Origin: G963665925 sp963676345
Lineage (GTDB): Bacteria; Bacillota; Clostridia; Peptostreptococcales; Acidaminobacteraceae
Length of the DNA stretch: 64,000 nt
NCBI GenBank assembly: GCA_963676345.2
Contig: CAXXTS010000001.1
Span: 868,001 to 932,000 of the forward strand
Reading direction: 5' to 3'
This document shows positions 54,649 to 63,495 of the stretch, piece after piece. The translations under genes were made by a program, and so were the position numbers. Numbering within the stretch: position 1 is the stretch's first letter; each line of letters begins with the position of its first letter. The notes beneath the pieces are model-generated. The model made no database searches and was not told the DNA's origin. It was given only the letters and a program-made list of their open reading frames with translations.

Positions 54649-54843
54649 CTATATAATTGCAGCGCTGATCACAATTGAAATTGCAATAAAAATGCCTGCC
54701 ACAGACATACCAGCTGCTACATTGTGATCGTCTATTTCCTTATTAAGATCAAATGGTGTAAATACATCAAAAAGTTTGTAGCCTGCCGCACAAAGTACAA
54801 GACCAAGTGCGTAATATATAAGTGATGAAATAATACCTTCCAT
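54649..54843 (-). CDS. DUF350-family membrane protein (first copy)
   Basis: 64 residues with two membrane segments. Family core AAGYKLFDVFTPFDLNKEID. AGGAGGAC precedes the ATG. Tight spacing (9 bases) to the DUF4178 gene upstream. Confidence 0.85.
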   Translation of the reverse strand: MEGIISSLIYYALGLVLCAAGYKLFDVFTPFDLNKEIDDHNVAAGMSVAGIFIAISIVISAAII

Positions 54844-54852
54844 GCTGTCCTC

Positions 54853-55383
54853 CTATACTGATTTCTGACCAGGATATATCTCTATCTGAAAATCTTCCAG
54901 TGGAATGCCTGTACTCATTTCCACTTGACCATCCCATATTTCTACTGATAAATAATTTTCATCTTTCAAATCCGAATATTCAAAGTAGTCAACAGGCATA
55001 CCCTGTTTCAGATTCACCTTGCCTTCTACATCATGAACAAGGGCATCGCTGCCCTCTTGTAAATGATATTTTATCCCCTCATATTCTGTTTCCTTAAAGG
55101 GTTCTGTCGTAAATGGCTTTATTTCTTTATAAAGTGCTAGTTCAATATCATCGTCTTCCTCAACGCTAAGCCAGTAAGTGGCGCGTCCAAACTTCAACTT
55201 ATACTCGTTCCACTTCCAGCCGTCATCATTAAAAACAATTTTCCCCTCGACCTCATAGTCCTCGTGGTCTATGCTGACAATATCACCGACCTGAATAGTC
55301 AACAGGGTTCTTTCATATGGATCATTGACTGCTTTTGTACTATTGGCCTTGGCTAAGTCTTTTAACCTATTGAAGATTCCCAT
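54853..55383 (-). CDS. DUF4178-family protein
   Basis: 176 residues. N-terminal helix similar to the PspA start (MGIFNRLKDLAKAN), then beta-rich domain: GDIVSIDHEDYEVEGKI, RATYWLSVEEDDDIELALY. The family is a regular neighbour of PspA and DUF350. GGAGG precedes the ATG; 12 bases after pspA. Confidence 0.82.
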   Translation of the reverse strand: MGIFNRLKDLAKANSTKAVNDPYERTLLTIQVGDIVSIDHEDYEVEGKIVFNDDGWKWNEYKLKFGRATYWLSVEEDDDIELALYKEIKPFTTEPFKETEYEGIKYHLQEGSDALVHDVEGKVNLKQGMPVDYFEYSDLKDENYLSVEIWDGQVEMSTGIPLEDFQIEIYPGQKSV

Positions 55384-55395
55384 TTAAAACCTCCA

Positions 55396-56070
55396 CTATT
55401 TGTTCATTTTTTGCTTTAAAGCTTCCAGTTCATCCATCATACTGTCATCACTAGATTCCAACGCATCAAATTTCTTTTCTAGGTCATCACCACTTAGTGC
55501 ATCATTGAGTTCTGCCTGTGCTGCTGCATTAGCTTCCATGTCATCTACCTTTTGTGACATTCTGTCAAAGGTGTCAAAAGCACTTTTATTGTTCATGCTA
55601 GACATTGTATTTTGAATGGATTCTTGTGCTTCCGCTCTTTTAGCTCTAGCTATCAGTATGCTCTTTTGTCTTTTTGCTTCTTCAATTTTACTGCCTAATT
55701 CTTTTAGACTTTTCTTAAGGGCATCACTTGATGATTTTTGAGCCGTATACTGGTCTCTATACTGGGAGGCCAATTCGCTATGTTCCTTTTTACGGCCAAG
55801 TGCTTCAAGGGCAAGTTGATCGTCACCTTTTGAAACCGCAAGCTCTGCTTTTTTTGACCAGTTTTCTACCTGAGCTTCCTCTGCCTCCATAGCCTTTTGT
55901 AGCTTCTTTTCCTCTGCAATGGCTTGAGCCACTTCAGACTTGGCTCCATTATACTGTTCTGTCATATCAATCAGCATCTGATTTATCATTTTTTCTGGAT
56001 CTTCAGCTTTTGAAATTAAGTCATTCACATTTGATTTGAATACTGTGCTTATACGATCAAAGATACCCAT
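55396..56070 (-). CDS. pspA: PspA/IM30-family membrane-stress protein
   Basis: 224 residues, nearly all helical coiled coil. Family start MGIFDRISTVFKSNVNDLI and PEKMINQMLIDMTEQY. PspA/IM30 proteins oligomerise on damaged inner membranes (ESCRT-III relatives). GGAGGAG precedes the ATG at 56070. First gene of the operon that continues to the K+ channel gene at 50958. Confidence 0.92.
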   Translation of the reverse strand: MGIFDRISTVFKSNVNDLISKAEDPEKMINQMLIDMTEQYNGAKSEVAQAIAEEKKLQKAMEAEEAQVENWSKKAELAVSKGDDQLALEALGRKKEHSELASQYRDQYTAQKSSSDALKKSLKELGSKIEEAKRQKSILIARAKRAEAQESIQNTMSSMNNKSAFDTFDRMSQKVDDMEANAAAQAELNDALSGDDLEKKFDALESSDDSMMDELEALKQKMNK

Positions 56071-56119
56071 AGTAACTTCTCCTCCTTGCATAGATAAAAT
56101 ACATTTATTGTAATACTTA

Positions 56120-56131
56120 AGCATTATAACA
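56120..56131 (-). promoter_or_regulatory. Extended -10 promoter of the PspA operon
   Basis: Minus strand TGTTATAATGC (extended -10 with perfect TATAAT at 56128-56123), about 50 bases upstream of pspA. Confidence 0.6.
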
Positions 56132-56409
56132 TTAATTTACATTTGAAACCATCACGATGCTCTAACATTAATAAAAGCTTAATTATTTCAATATCTGTCT
56201 TGCACAATTAAAAACAAGCCCTTCGCAACAAAAACATACGATTTTAGCAAAGGGGCTTATACTATTTCAAGAATGTTCTCATATGCACACCCCCTCTGGC
56301 CAGCCCTCTAACCTTGGGGTCCAATGCTGTAGTTCTTATTTGTTCTATCCCGCGCTGCCTTAAAATCGTCTTTTTCAATGACGAATAGGGTTTTCACAAA
56401 GTACCTCGC

Positions 56410-56793
56410 CTATTGGTTTAGAACCTTACTTAGCTCAACCAGTAAGTCCTCACCATTAATGATTTCAAAGACCTTCGAATCAGCCGACTCATAAAGCACG
56501 TTCAAATCGCCAAGTATAATGTGTCTGGGTTTTCCGCCACTTAGATAATTGATCTCCATATGAATTTTTCTAGATTCTACCGGAAAAGGATTGTTTATTT
56601 CCTTTGTTTCATATTCCGATAAGGTATTTCTTAAAACAGCGACCATTTCTTTGTCCTCTATGAGTTCTCCATTAATATAGTAAGATGAAATTTCCTTATC
56701 ATTTACCAGTGTAATTGGCTCCGCCGACTTACCGTTTATGATTAATAGACCTAGTAGAATAAATATTGCTACTCCTATAATCCATTTTCTCAT
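56410..56793 (-). CDS. Membrane-anchored protein of unknown function
   Basis: 127 residues. N-terminal membrane segment (WIIGVAIFILLGLLIING), then an extracytoplasmic domain with SSYYINGELIEDKEMVAVL. No family recognised. GGGGCGG precedes the ATG at 56793. Confidence 0.6.
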   Translation of the reverse strand: MRKWIIGVAIFILLGLLIINGKSAEPITLVNDKEISSYYINGELIEDKEMVAVLRNTLSEYETKEINNPFPVESRKIHMEINYLSGGKPRHIILGDLNVLYESADSKVFEIINGEDLLVELSKVLNQ

Positions 56794-56937
56794 TTTAAAC
56801 CGCCCCATTCTATTCTTTCAGATTCAACGCGTTCAACCGTACTCAAAGGAAAATGAACCGAAAACTGACAATTGGTCTGTTTTTAAATTGCAAATTTGGA
56901 ACTGCTATTATAATGAATCAAGTACCCTTTCACACTG

Positions 56938-57123
56938 TTAACATTTTCTAGAAAATGGCGCGATTAAGTACTGTGCGCTTGCCTTATATCTCTTCCCGCA
57001 ATAAGGACAATGGTATGCATGATACCTTATGTATAAGGTGAACGGAATAAATACAACACCCCACATTACTAAATATTACTTTTTAGAAAATCTATACCGC
57101 TTGAATCTATCTTCAACTGACAT
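56938..57123 (-). pseudogene. Small zinc-ribbon membrane protein gene with in-frame stop
   Basis: AAGGATG lies before the ATG at 57123. The frame reads MSVEDRFKRYRFSKK, a TAA at 57076-57078, and continues in the same frame with MWGVVFIPFTLYIRYH and a CPYCGKRYK zinc ribbon to a stop at 56938. The two parts make one plausible 61-residue protein. The second part may still be translated from its own ATG. Confidence 0.55.
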
Positions 57124-57190
57124 ATTTTCATCCTTTGAATTCCTTTCAATAATGACCATTCTTTCTTCTGCTCCAAAAGGCACGACTTCC

Positions 57191-57206
57191 TGTTATATTC
57201 TACCAT
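57191..57206 (-). promoter_or_regulatory. Recurrent extended -10 promoter, copy C
   Basis: Minus strand ATGGTAGAATATAACA, identical over 16 bases to copy A. It lies just after the hairpin at 57218-57252. Confidence 0.65.
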
Positions 57207-57217
57207 ATTTAGAATAC

Positions 57218-57252
57218 AAAAGTGCCCCCTGTGTTACCAAAGGGGCACTTTT
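57218..57252. terminator. Hairpin upstream of promoter copy C
   Basis: AAAAGTGCCCC pairs with GGGGCACTTTT. A/T runs flank both sides. Confidence 0.82.
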
Positions 57253-57419
57253 GTACAGTTTATAAACATTCAATTTTTGCAAGGGATACTGTTACAATCA
57301 AGCTTGAATCTATCCCGTTTATTAAACATCAATTACGCGCACCAGATTAAAACGGATGGATCAGTCTTTAAAAAGCATGGACTCATAAGACGAAATATTT
57401 TCCTCTAAATACGCAAAAA

Positions 57420-57448
57420 GAGCCAATCAACACTAGGTTGATTGGCTC
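57420..57448 (-). terminator. Terminator of the cold-shock gene
   Basis: GAGCCAATCAAC / GTTGATTGGCTC stem, 5-base loop, then TTTTTGCG on the minus strand. Confidence 0.92.
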
Positions 57449-57464
57449 ATATGTTTTTGGCAAT

Positions 57465-57665
57465 TTACTTAGATGTAATATTCTCAGCTTGTGGACCTTT
57501 AGGACCTTCAGCTACAGTGAATGTTACAGCTTCACCTTCGTCAAGTGACTTGTAACCATCTTTGTTAATTTGTGAGAAGTGAGCAAATACATCTTGACCG
57601 TCTTCTCCTGTAATAAAACCAAAACCTTTGTCTGCATTAAACCATTTTACTGTTCCGTTCATCAT
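57465..57665 (-). CDS. Cold-shock protein (CspA family)
   Basis: 66 residues, full family length. RNP1 KGFGFIT and RNP2 VFAHFSQI are intact. It binds single-stranded RNA and DNA as a chaperone. GGAGGAAATG precedes the ATG. The promoter lies about 180 bases upstream, so the mRNA has a long leader, as is known for cold-shock genes. Confidence 0.94.
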   Translation of the reverse strand: MMNGTVKWFNADKGFGFITGEDGQDVFAHFSQINKDGYKSLDEGEAVTFTVAEGPKGPQAENITSK

Positions 57666-57843
57666 AATTCATTTCCTCCGAAATTTTATAGTCCTTAGAT
57701 ACATGTAAAAAATTCATTCAAGAACGAAATTGTTCCAATTAGATAAAATTTCAGAAATGATACAGACTCGATTAATACGACACTAGTTTCATTCATAATA
57801 CTTTATTTAAATGTTTTTCACTTTTTATTTAAGGTACTTAAGT

Positions 57844-57872
57844 ATAATAACACGATTACTTATATAATGCAA
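57844..57872 (-). promoter_or_regulatory. Promoter of the cold-shock gene
   Basis: Minus strand TTGCAT and TATTAT with a 17-base spacer. The stretch between it and the gene (57666-57843) would be an untranslated leader; upstream of it (57873-58118) I see nothing coding. Confidence 0.65.
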
Positions 57873-58118
57873 GTTTATTTTTTCAGTACTTAATATTTTA
57901 AAATTCATATACTGCAATCTTACCTTTCTTTTCCCAAATAGATGCGCCTGCAATACTTACAAGTCATTTCTCGTGTTTTAACTGCTCTTAAAAAGTTAAC
58001 GAAAAATCCTAGGCTCTTCTAAAATCTTCAACAATTGTTCTGAGCGCCTCCAGAATCCTACAAAGTTGCCTACCAGAACAAGCACCTATTGTGACCTATC
58101 ACTTGTTTATAACCTGAA

Positions 58119-58820
58119 TCAGGATATCTGCCTTATAGAATCATTAACCCACTTGTCATCCAATTTTATTAAGCGCTTTTTCTTCAAATTAGATTTTAGA
58201 ATCCATCTTATGTTCTTATTTTCTGAGTCAAAATATCTTTCAAACTTCGGTTTCAAGTTGCTGGAATTTGCCTCGATTGCTATACTCCAGCAGTACCCTA
58301 GGGCTTTACGCAGCACGCTTTGTTCCTCAGTTAACTTTCCTGTCCAACTTGAAACCGCGTTCATTAGACACTCTAAAGCAATTTCAGTCTCGCAACTCAC
58401 AGCTTTTATAGATTGTAGTCTTGGTGTACAAAGACCTGCTATTATAGCTCGCTTATGTAAATTTGTTTTTTGTAACCAAGACTTGATTATTTGTAAAGAA
58501 TCTTCTTCGCTTAAAATAAGCATATGCTGGATACCCATAGCAACCGCTTCCCTGACTCTCCAACTTTCGCTTTGTGCATAATCATCAAGAAATTCGAAGA
58601 CTTGTTCAGTTTTATCTTTATACACTTCACAATATCCGACAACACCACACATTATTGCAAACTCTTCTGGCGTATTCTTAAGATCCTTATTTTTTAATGA
58701 TAGGCATTTCATAACAATTTCTTTTGATGCGTGTTTTCTGAAATCATAAAGTAATTCTAAATTTGCACGTCTTCCCGGCAACTTTGAGTTTACTAATAAG
58801 TAGTCAAGTGTGTATTTCAT
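58119..58820 (-). CDS. HEAT-repeat-like protein
   Basis: 233 residues, all helical. Repeat-like segments SWRVREAVAMGIQHM and NLHKRAIIAGLCTPRL resemble HEAT repeats of the AlkD type, but I see no clear catalytic residues. Role unknown. GGGGG precedes the ATG at 58820. Expressed from the promoter at 58934-58949. Confidence 0.65.
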   Translation of the reverse strand: MKYTLDYLLVNSKLPGRRANLELLYDFRKHASKEIVMKCLSLKNKDLKNTPEEFAIMCGVVGYCEVYKDKTEQVFEFLDDYAQSESWRVREAVAMGIQHMLILSEEDSLQIIKSWLQKTNLHKRAIIAGLCTPRLQSIKAVSCETEIALECLMNAVSSWTGKLTEEQSVLRKALGYCWSIAIEANSSNLKPKFERYFDSENKNIRWILKSNLKKKRLIKLDDKWVNDSIRQIS

Positions 58821-58933
58821 GCTACCCCCTTTTATCTTTACGCCGCTGGTGCAACCTGACATCATTCAAGCTGAATTTTGAGTTAGGTCCCTACCCGACA
58901 TCATGCACTCAAAGAGAACGTATTATACTTGTA

Positions 58934-58949
58934 TGTTATATTTTACCAC
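58934..58949 (-). promoter_or_regulatory. Recurrent extended -10 promoter, copy D
   Basis: Minus strand GTGGTAAAATATAACA, differing at two positions from copies A and C. Confidence 0.55.
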
Positions 58950-59010
58950 ATCTGAGTCTAATGCATCCCTCTTGTCGCCACAGTGTAATTTGAATATTGC
59001 CTATATTAGA

Positions 59011-59057
59011 TTGATATAACAAAAGACATATGTTATTATAAATACCGACTAGTCAGT
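59011..59057 (+). promoter_or_regulatory. Promoter and operator of the TetR gene
   Basis: TTGATA and an extended -10 (TGTTATTAT) with a 17-base spacer. The palindrome ACCGACTAGTCAGT (59044-59057, one mismatch) follows directly. Its form, GACTAGTC, is common in TetR operators, so the gene is probably autorepressed. Confidence 0.78.
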
Positions 59058-59082
59058 CTGTTTTATTCAATAAGGAGGTCCA

Positions 59083-59688
59083 ATGCCAAAATTAAGCAGC
59101 AACAAACTGCAGGAACGTATCGATAACATTCTTGACAGCGCATTCTATGTGTTTTCTGAAAAAGGCTTTTCTTATAGTACTATTGATGACATTGTAAAAA
59201 AATCTAATGTAAGCAAAGGGGGAATATATCACCATTTTGCTAGCAAAGAAGATATATTCTTCGAAATAGCTGAAAATCGTTTTAGAATAAGACTCTCTGA
59301 AATTGAAAACTATAAAAATGCAAGCTCAATATTAGATTTCATTGAAACCTATGTTTCAAATGCTTTTTGCAATATGAAGGGGGAACTCACGATTCGAACA
59401 GCCAAGTTCTCATTTGAATTCTGGTCGCTTTGCACGCGTGATGAAAGACTACGGCACAAGGCACAAAAGCACTACTCCAAATACTTAAACGCATTTAGAG
59501 ATGTGCTAAAAAGGGGTATAACTATGGGTGAACTCCCGCCGAATATTGATATAGATGCATCAATTTTTATTCTGCTCTCCACATTGGACGGCTTAACATA
59601 TACAAATATTGTAATGGGAATAGACATGCCAGAACACACCCCACGACTATATGCGGCAATTATTAAACAATTATTAACCACTGCATGA
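59083..59688 (+). CDS. TetR-family transcriptional regulator
   Basis: 201 residues. The N-terminal HTH is canonical: FSEKGFSYSTIDDIVKKS, then VSKGGIYHHFASKEDIF. A C-terminal ligand-binding helical domain follows. AAGGAGG precedes the ATG. Followed at 31 bases by the acetyltransferase gene, which is probably in the same transcript. Confidence 0.92.
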   Translation: MPKLSSNKLQERIDNILDSAFYVFSEKGFSYSTIDDIVKKSNVSKGGIYHHFASKEDIFFEIAENRFRIRLSEIENYKNASSILDFIETYVSNAFCNMKGELTIRTAKFSFEFWSLCTRDERLRHKAQKHYSKYLNAFRDVLKRGITMGELPPNIDIDASIFILLSTLDGLTYTNIVMGIDMPEHTPRLYAAIIKQLLTTA

Positions 59689-59719
59689 TTGTAATTATAA
59701 ATATGTAAAGGAGAATGGT

Positions 59720-60268
59720 ATGATGCATTATGAAACTGAACGCTTGACTCTTAGAACTATCGACTTATCTGATCTTGGGTTGTTAAAAGAATACCTTATA
59801 CGTAATCGAGATTTTCTTTCACCATGGGAACCACAAAGGCAAGACTCATATTACACTGATAATAATTTAGTTCACATGATAGAAGAAGAAATTGCTAATA
59901 ATTCTAAACAAAATCATCTCAGTTTATATGTTTCACTGAAAGGTGAGAAGCAGATTATCGGCAATGTAACTCTTTCAAATATTATTCGTGGTGTCTTCCA
60001 ATCTTGCTTTATCGGTTATAAGCTTGACAAAGATCAAGTCAACAAAGGACTTATGAGTGAATCTGTAGCAAAGATTATTGATATTGCTTTTAACGAACTC
60101 AAGCTACATCGGATTGAAGCTAATATTATGCCTAGAAATCAAGCCTCCAAACAAGTCGTTAAAAAAATGGGGTTTGAATATGAAGGCCTTAGTAAAGAAT
60201 ATCTGAAAATAAATTCTGTTTGGGAAGACCATGAACACTATGCATTATTAAACAAAGCTTTTGAATAA
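59720..60268 (+). CDS. GNAT N-acetyltransferase (RimJ/RimL type)
   Basis: 182 residues. Family pattern: ETERLTLRTIDLSDL, IGNVTLSNIIRG, then acetyl-CoA site GLMSESVAKIIDIAF and IMPRNQASKQVVKKMGF. It acetylates protein N-termini or small amines. AAAGGAGA precedes the ATG. Confidence 0.9.
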   Translation: MMHYETERLTLRTIDLSDLGLLKEYLIRNRDFLSPWEPQRQDSYYTDNNLVHMIEEEIANNSKQNHLSLYVSLKGEKQIIGNVTLSNIIRGVFQSCFIGYKLDKDQVNKGLMSESVAKIIDIAFNELKLHRIEANIMPRNQASKQVVKKMGFEYEGLSKEYLKINSVWEDHEHYALLNKAFE

Positions 60269-60289
60269 CCTTTTCTAACTTCACAGTCT

Positions 60290-60350
60290 AAATACAATAA
60301 GCTACTATTATGCCTTGGATAATAGTAGCTTATTGTATTTACCTTTTTTT
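60290..60350 (+). terminator. Long perfect terminator hairpin after the acetyltransferase gene
   Basis: A 22-bp stem (AAATACAATAAGCTACTATT arm start) with a 7-base loop, then ACCTTTTTTT. Confidence 0.93.
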
Positions 60351-60491
60351 ATAGAATTGAAAGTTATTAATCATTCATATTTTATGTATCGAAGAAATTT
60401 ATTTTAAGTGATTCATTAACACACCCTACCGCCTACTTCTGGCCCTTTTATTGCAAAATATTGGTATGATAATCAATACGAATGTACCTTG

Positions 60492-61280
60492 CTATTTTAA
60501 AGTCTCTCCGATAGCACCAGCCTGGCTCTCACTTAATTCCGCATGCACACCATACGCAGATTGCTGTACCAGTTTTGAATCCTCATAGACGTTATCATAG
60601 TACATGGCATCTAACCAATATTTCTCACCGAAAGTGATGGCAATATAGGCGGTTTCATCTCCAAATTCATTATATTTATAATAGATTTCTCTAAGCACAT
60701 TATGGCCATCTGTCAGTTGCTGAAATATTAGATTATCCCCTTCATATGCATAATGACTCTCAGATTCCAAAGTGCCATCTTTTGATTTTGAACTGAGCAT
60801 TATGATTTGCTCTTTATCATTTAATATGCACTCACTCACAGAGGTTAAGGCATCGTTTGAGTCATAGTGACGTATTTCCTTGTAGTTCTTATCATACGAT
60901 GTTGTTTTATATGTTTTATCTTTGGTCATTTCAATTACTGTTTCCACTCTAACTTCTTTTGCGTTATTGTCATATGTATAATAGTTGCTTGCAATGTGTT
61001 TCTCACCAGAATATATTTCTTGTTTTGATAAAATATTTTCATCATAGAAATTTACAATTTTCTGGTTATCACCAGACGCCTCAACGACATTCTCACCCTC
61101 ATATTTAAAGTTACTAATTGAGTCAAGATGCAAATTAAAAGTGCTCCCTGATAACTCAACTGTACCTTTTTCAATCAGCGCGCTTACATTAATTTCGTCA
61201 CCTTTACTTGAATTGCTACCGCATCCCACAAGTAAAATTAGAACCATAAATATCCCTAGATAATTCTTATTTCTTAACAT
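60492..61280 (-). CDS. Lipoprotein of unknown function
   Basis: 262 residues. Lipobox LLVGC. The mature part has repeated YxYDNNAKEV / YDKNYKEIRHYD / YKYNEFGDET segments, like the YD-repeat or MORN-like antitoxin-type fold of extracellular proteins. No specific family recognised. Single-gene unit. Confidence 0.7.
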   Translation of the reverse strand: MLRNKNYLGIFMVLILLVGCGSNSSKGDEINVSALIEKGTVELSGSTFNLHLDSISNFKYEGENVVEASGDNQKIVNFYDENILSKQEIYSGEKHIASNYYTYDNNAKEVRVETVIEMTKDKTYKTTSYDKNYKEIRHYDSNDALTSVSECILNDKEQIIMLSSKSKDGTLESESHYAYEGDNLIFQQLTDGHNVLREIYYKYNEFGDETAYIAITFGEKYWLDAMYYDNVYEDSKLVQQSAYGVHAELSESQAGAIGETLK

Positions 61281-61516
61281 AGTATTATGCCCCTACACTT
61301 TCTTTAATAATTCAACTTGGTAGACTTTATGAATGTCATGCGTATATTGGAAAACACTTTATTCCTGAGTTTTATACAAACTTGCATATTCATATCTCGA
61401 ATTTTGAGTTTTATTTATCTTTTCTATATTTTGCTATATTGCTCAAAATATCGTAATATTTGCAAAAAACCACATAACCACGGGTTGCTGAAAAAGGCGT
61501 ATACAAAACTTCGTAT

Positions 61517-62038
61517 TTATACGCTTGACTCACACAACTGACTTTCTATGTAGTCCACGACTTCGCTTACACATTTATCTTCTGTATCAATATGCCTCTC
61601 AAATTTGGGTTTATTGAGCTGTTTTATGCAACGATCTGTTTGTTGAAAGGCCCATGACCCTTCCAAATCACCTCTTTTTATTAATCTGGATGTGATGGTT
61701 TTCTTGGACGCCATTAAGGTATACATACGAAGCTCCGTACCACCGTCCCTTAACTTGTCTATAATTTGCTCATAATATTTTCCATTAACAAGTGTCATAG
61801 GTACAATCACACAAGTATGATCTTGGCTGTCCAAATACTTCAAAATATCAAAGTTCAACCTTGCCCATAATGGATGGTCTTGAAAATCAGAATAGCCTTT
61901 TGCTCCTGGTACATGTTCTCTAAGAAATAATCCAAATTCTTCTGGGTCATACAGCTTAGACCCCATCAGGCGTTTATTCAGCTCTATTGCTGCACTGGTT
62001 TTTCCACTCCCGAATGCCCCGTTTATCCATACAATCAT
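61517..62038 (-). CDS. TmrB-like P-loop ATPase
   Basis: 173 residues. Walker A INGAFGSGKTSAAIEL; HDHTCVIVPM-type strand (QDHTCVIVPMTLVN); LIKRGDLEGSWAFQQTDRC. TmrB is known for tunicamycin resistance in Bacillus, but the natural role of the family is unclear. AAGAGGT precedes the ATG. Confidence 0.78.
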   Translation of the reverse strand: MIVWINGAFGSGKTSAAIELNKRLMGSKLYDPEEFGLFLREHVPGAKGYSDFQDHPLWARLNFDILKYLDSQDHTCVIVPMTLVNGKYYEQIIDKLRDGGTELRMYTLMASKKTITSRLIKRGDLEGSWAFQQTDRCIKQLNKPKFERHIDTEDKCVSEVVDYIESQLCESSV

Positions 62039-62151
62039 TTGTTGACCTCTTTTAGTTTAATAGGTATTTCACTTACCCGCCTTCAGTTCCCAATTCATTT
62101 CTAAATATTACAATATATATACTATAATGTAATAATACTACATGGCGTAAA

Positions 62152-62178
62152 GATAGCGTAAAATAAAGTGCGCAAAAA
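62152..62178 (+). repeat. Left terminal inverted repeat of the IS256-family element
   Basis: GATAGCGTAAA...GTGCGCAAAAA, matching the right repeat at 21 of 27 positions. Confidence 0.88.
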
Positions 62179-62253
62179 TAAATAAAGGAAAAGCCATCGG
62201 AAACTCCGAAAAGGTAATTGTCTAGAAAACCCAAATAAGGAGATGATAAACCG

Positions 62254-63447
62254 ATGGCTTACCAAAATTCTACCCTACCTTTTGAAAAAATGCTATTAAA
62301 GTTTCTAACTGCGCAAGACCCAATGCTTGAAATGCTCAAGTGGCTGTGCGAACAGCTGATGGAAGCAGAACTTTCAAATCAACTTGGAGCTGATAAATCA
62401 GAACGCTCAGGATCAAGAAATGGCTACAGAGCCGGATACCGACCAAGACGCTTTGATACGCGTATGGGGACTATGTATCTTATGGTTCCAAAACCACGTA
62501 AAGGTGGTTATATTCCATTCTTTGTGACGGAACGAAAACGTTCCGAAGCCGCTCTAATGAACGTCATTCAGGAAGCATTCGTCAATGGAGTTTCCACAAG
62601 AAAAATCGAGAAACTCGCTAAAAGTCTAGGGATCGATTCAATCTCGAAAGGCCATGTAAGTAACATCACAAAAGAGCTGAATGAACAAGTAGAAGCGTTT
62701 CGAAATCGAAATCTCGATGCAGAATATCCTGTTCTTTGGGTAGATGCTCTTTATGAAAAGATCCGAGATAATGGGCATGTCAGAAACATGGCTGTTCACG
62801 TCGTTTGTGGCGTTAAACTTGATGGCACACGAGATATACTTGCAGTTGAGCCAATGTATGAGGAATCTGAAGCGAGCTATACAACACTGTTTGATAAGTT
62901 GAAGGCACGAGGCGTTGAACACGTCTGGTTAGTTGTTTCAGATGCACATAAGGGCCTTGTTAGCGCAGCGCGAAAGTCATTTCTGGGATCATCCTGGCAA
63001 CGTTGCAAGGTACATTTCATGAGAAATATCATGGCACATGTACCATCCAAACAGAAAAATCACTTCGGTTCAAAGCTGAAGCAAATCTGGCTTCAACCTG
63101 ATTACAATAGTGCTAAAAGTTATGCTTATACCTTTATGGATGAATATGAAAGTAAGTATCCAGAAGCGATTAAGACACTAGAAGAAGGTCTCGAAGATTC
63201 ACTTCAGTTCTTCAATTTTGAACAGATTGATTCTAGAAAAATCGCTTCAACGAACATGATTGAACGTTTAAACCGTGAAATTCGGCGAAGAACCAAAGTC
63301 GTTGGCATTTTTCCATCGGTTGATTCATACATACGTTTAGTCACTTCCTACTTGATCGAATATAGCGAAGACTGGTCAACTGGAAGGTGCTATATAGACT
63401 CGAAGGTCATCGATTTGATCTACGAGGAGAAACTTAAAGCTGCATAA
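62254..63447 (+). CDS. IS256-family (Mutator) transposase
   Basis: 397 residues, the usual length. An N-terminal domain with QLGADKSERSGSRNGYR; DDE catalytic core with Asp in VLWVDALYEKIR and in VVSDAHKGL; STNMIERLNREIRRRTKVV toward the C-terminus. AAGGAGATGATAAACCG precedes the ATG. It appears complete and active. Confidence 0.95.
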   Translation: MAYQNSTLPFEKMLLKFLTAQDPMLEMLKWLCEQLMEAELSNQLGADKSERSGSRNGYRAGYRPRRFDTRMGTMYLMVPKPRKGGYIPFFVTERKRSEAALMNVIQEAFVNGVSTRKIEKLAKSLGIDSISKGHVSNITKELNEQVEAFRNRNLDAEYPVLWVDALYEKIRDNGHVRNMAVHVVCGVKLDGTRDILAVEPMYEESEASYTTLFDKLKARGVEHVWLVVSDAHKGLVSAARKSFLGSSWQRCKVHFMRNIMAHVPSKQKNHFGSKLKQIWLQPDYNSAKSYAYTFMDEYESKYPEAIKTLEEGLEDSLQFFNFEQIDSRKIASTNMIERLNREIRRRTKVVGIFPSVDSYIRLVTSYLIEYSEDWSTGRCYIDSKVIDLIYEEKLKAA

Positions 63448-63468
63448 ACCTTATCGGATTTCTGGTGG

Positions 63469-63495
63469 TTTTTGCGCACAAGAGTTGACACTATC
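63469..63495 (-). repeat. Right terminal inverted repeat of the IS256-family element
   Basis: Minus strand GATAGTGTCAAC...GTGCGCAAAAA; the last 11 bases are identical to the left repeat. Confidence 0.88.

Larger units (their letters stand above)
62152..63495 (+). mobile_element. Intact IS256-family insertion sequence
   Basis: 1344 bp with one transposase gene, imperfect 27-bp terminal inverted repeats and a 9-bp target duplication TGGCGTAAA (62143-62151 and 63496-63504). The unbroken repeats and open reading frame point to a recent insertion. It landed in noncoding DNA between the TmrB-like gene and the GGDEF gene. Confidence 0.92.

Noticed and set aside
57029..57265. 78-residue open frame on the plus strand
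   Set aside because: It runs through the promoter and terminator hairpin and is antisense to the zinc-ribbon mini-gene.
31269..62038. Chromosomal integron cassette array
   Set aside because: Small solitary genes on one strand suggested it, but I could not find paired attC-type core sites (RYYYAAC / GTTRRRY) between the genes, and no integrase is present.
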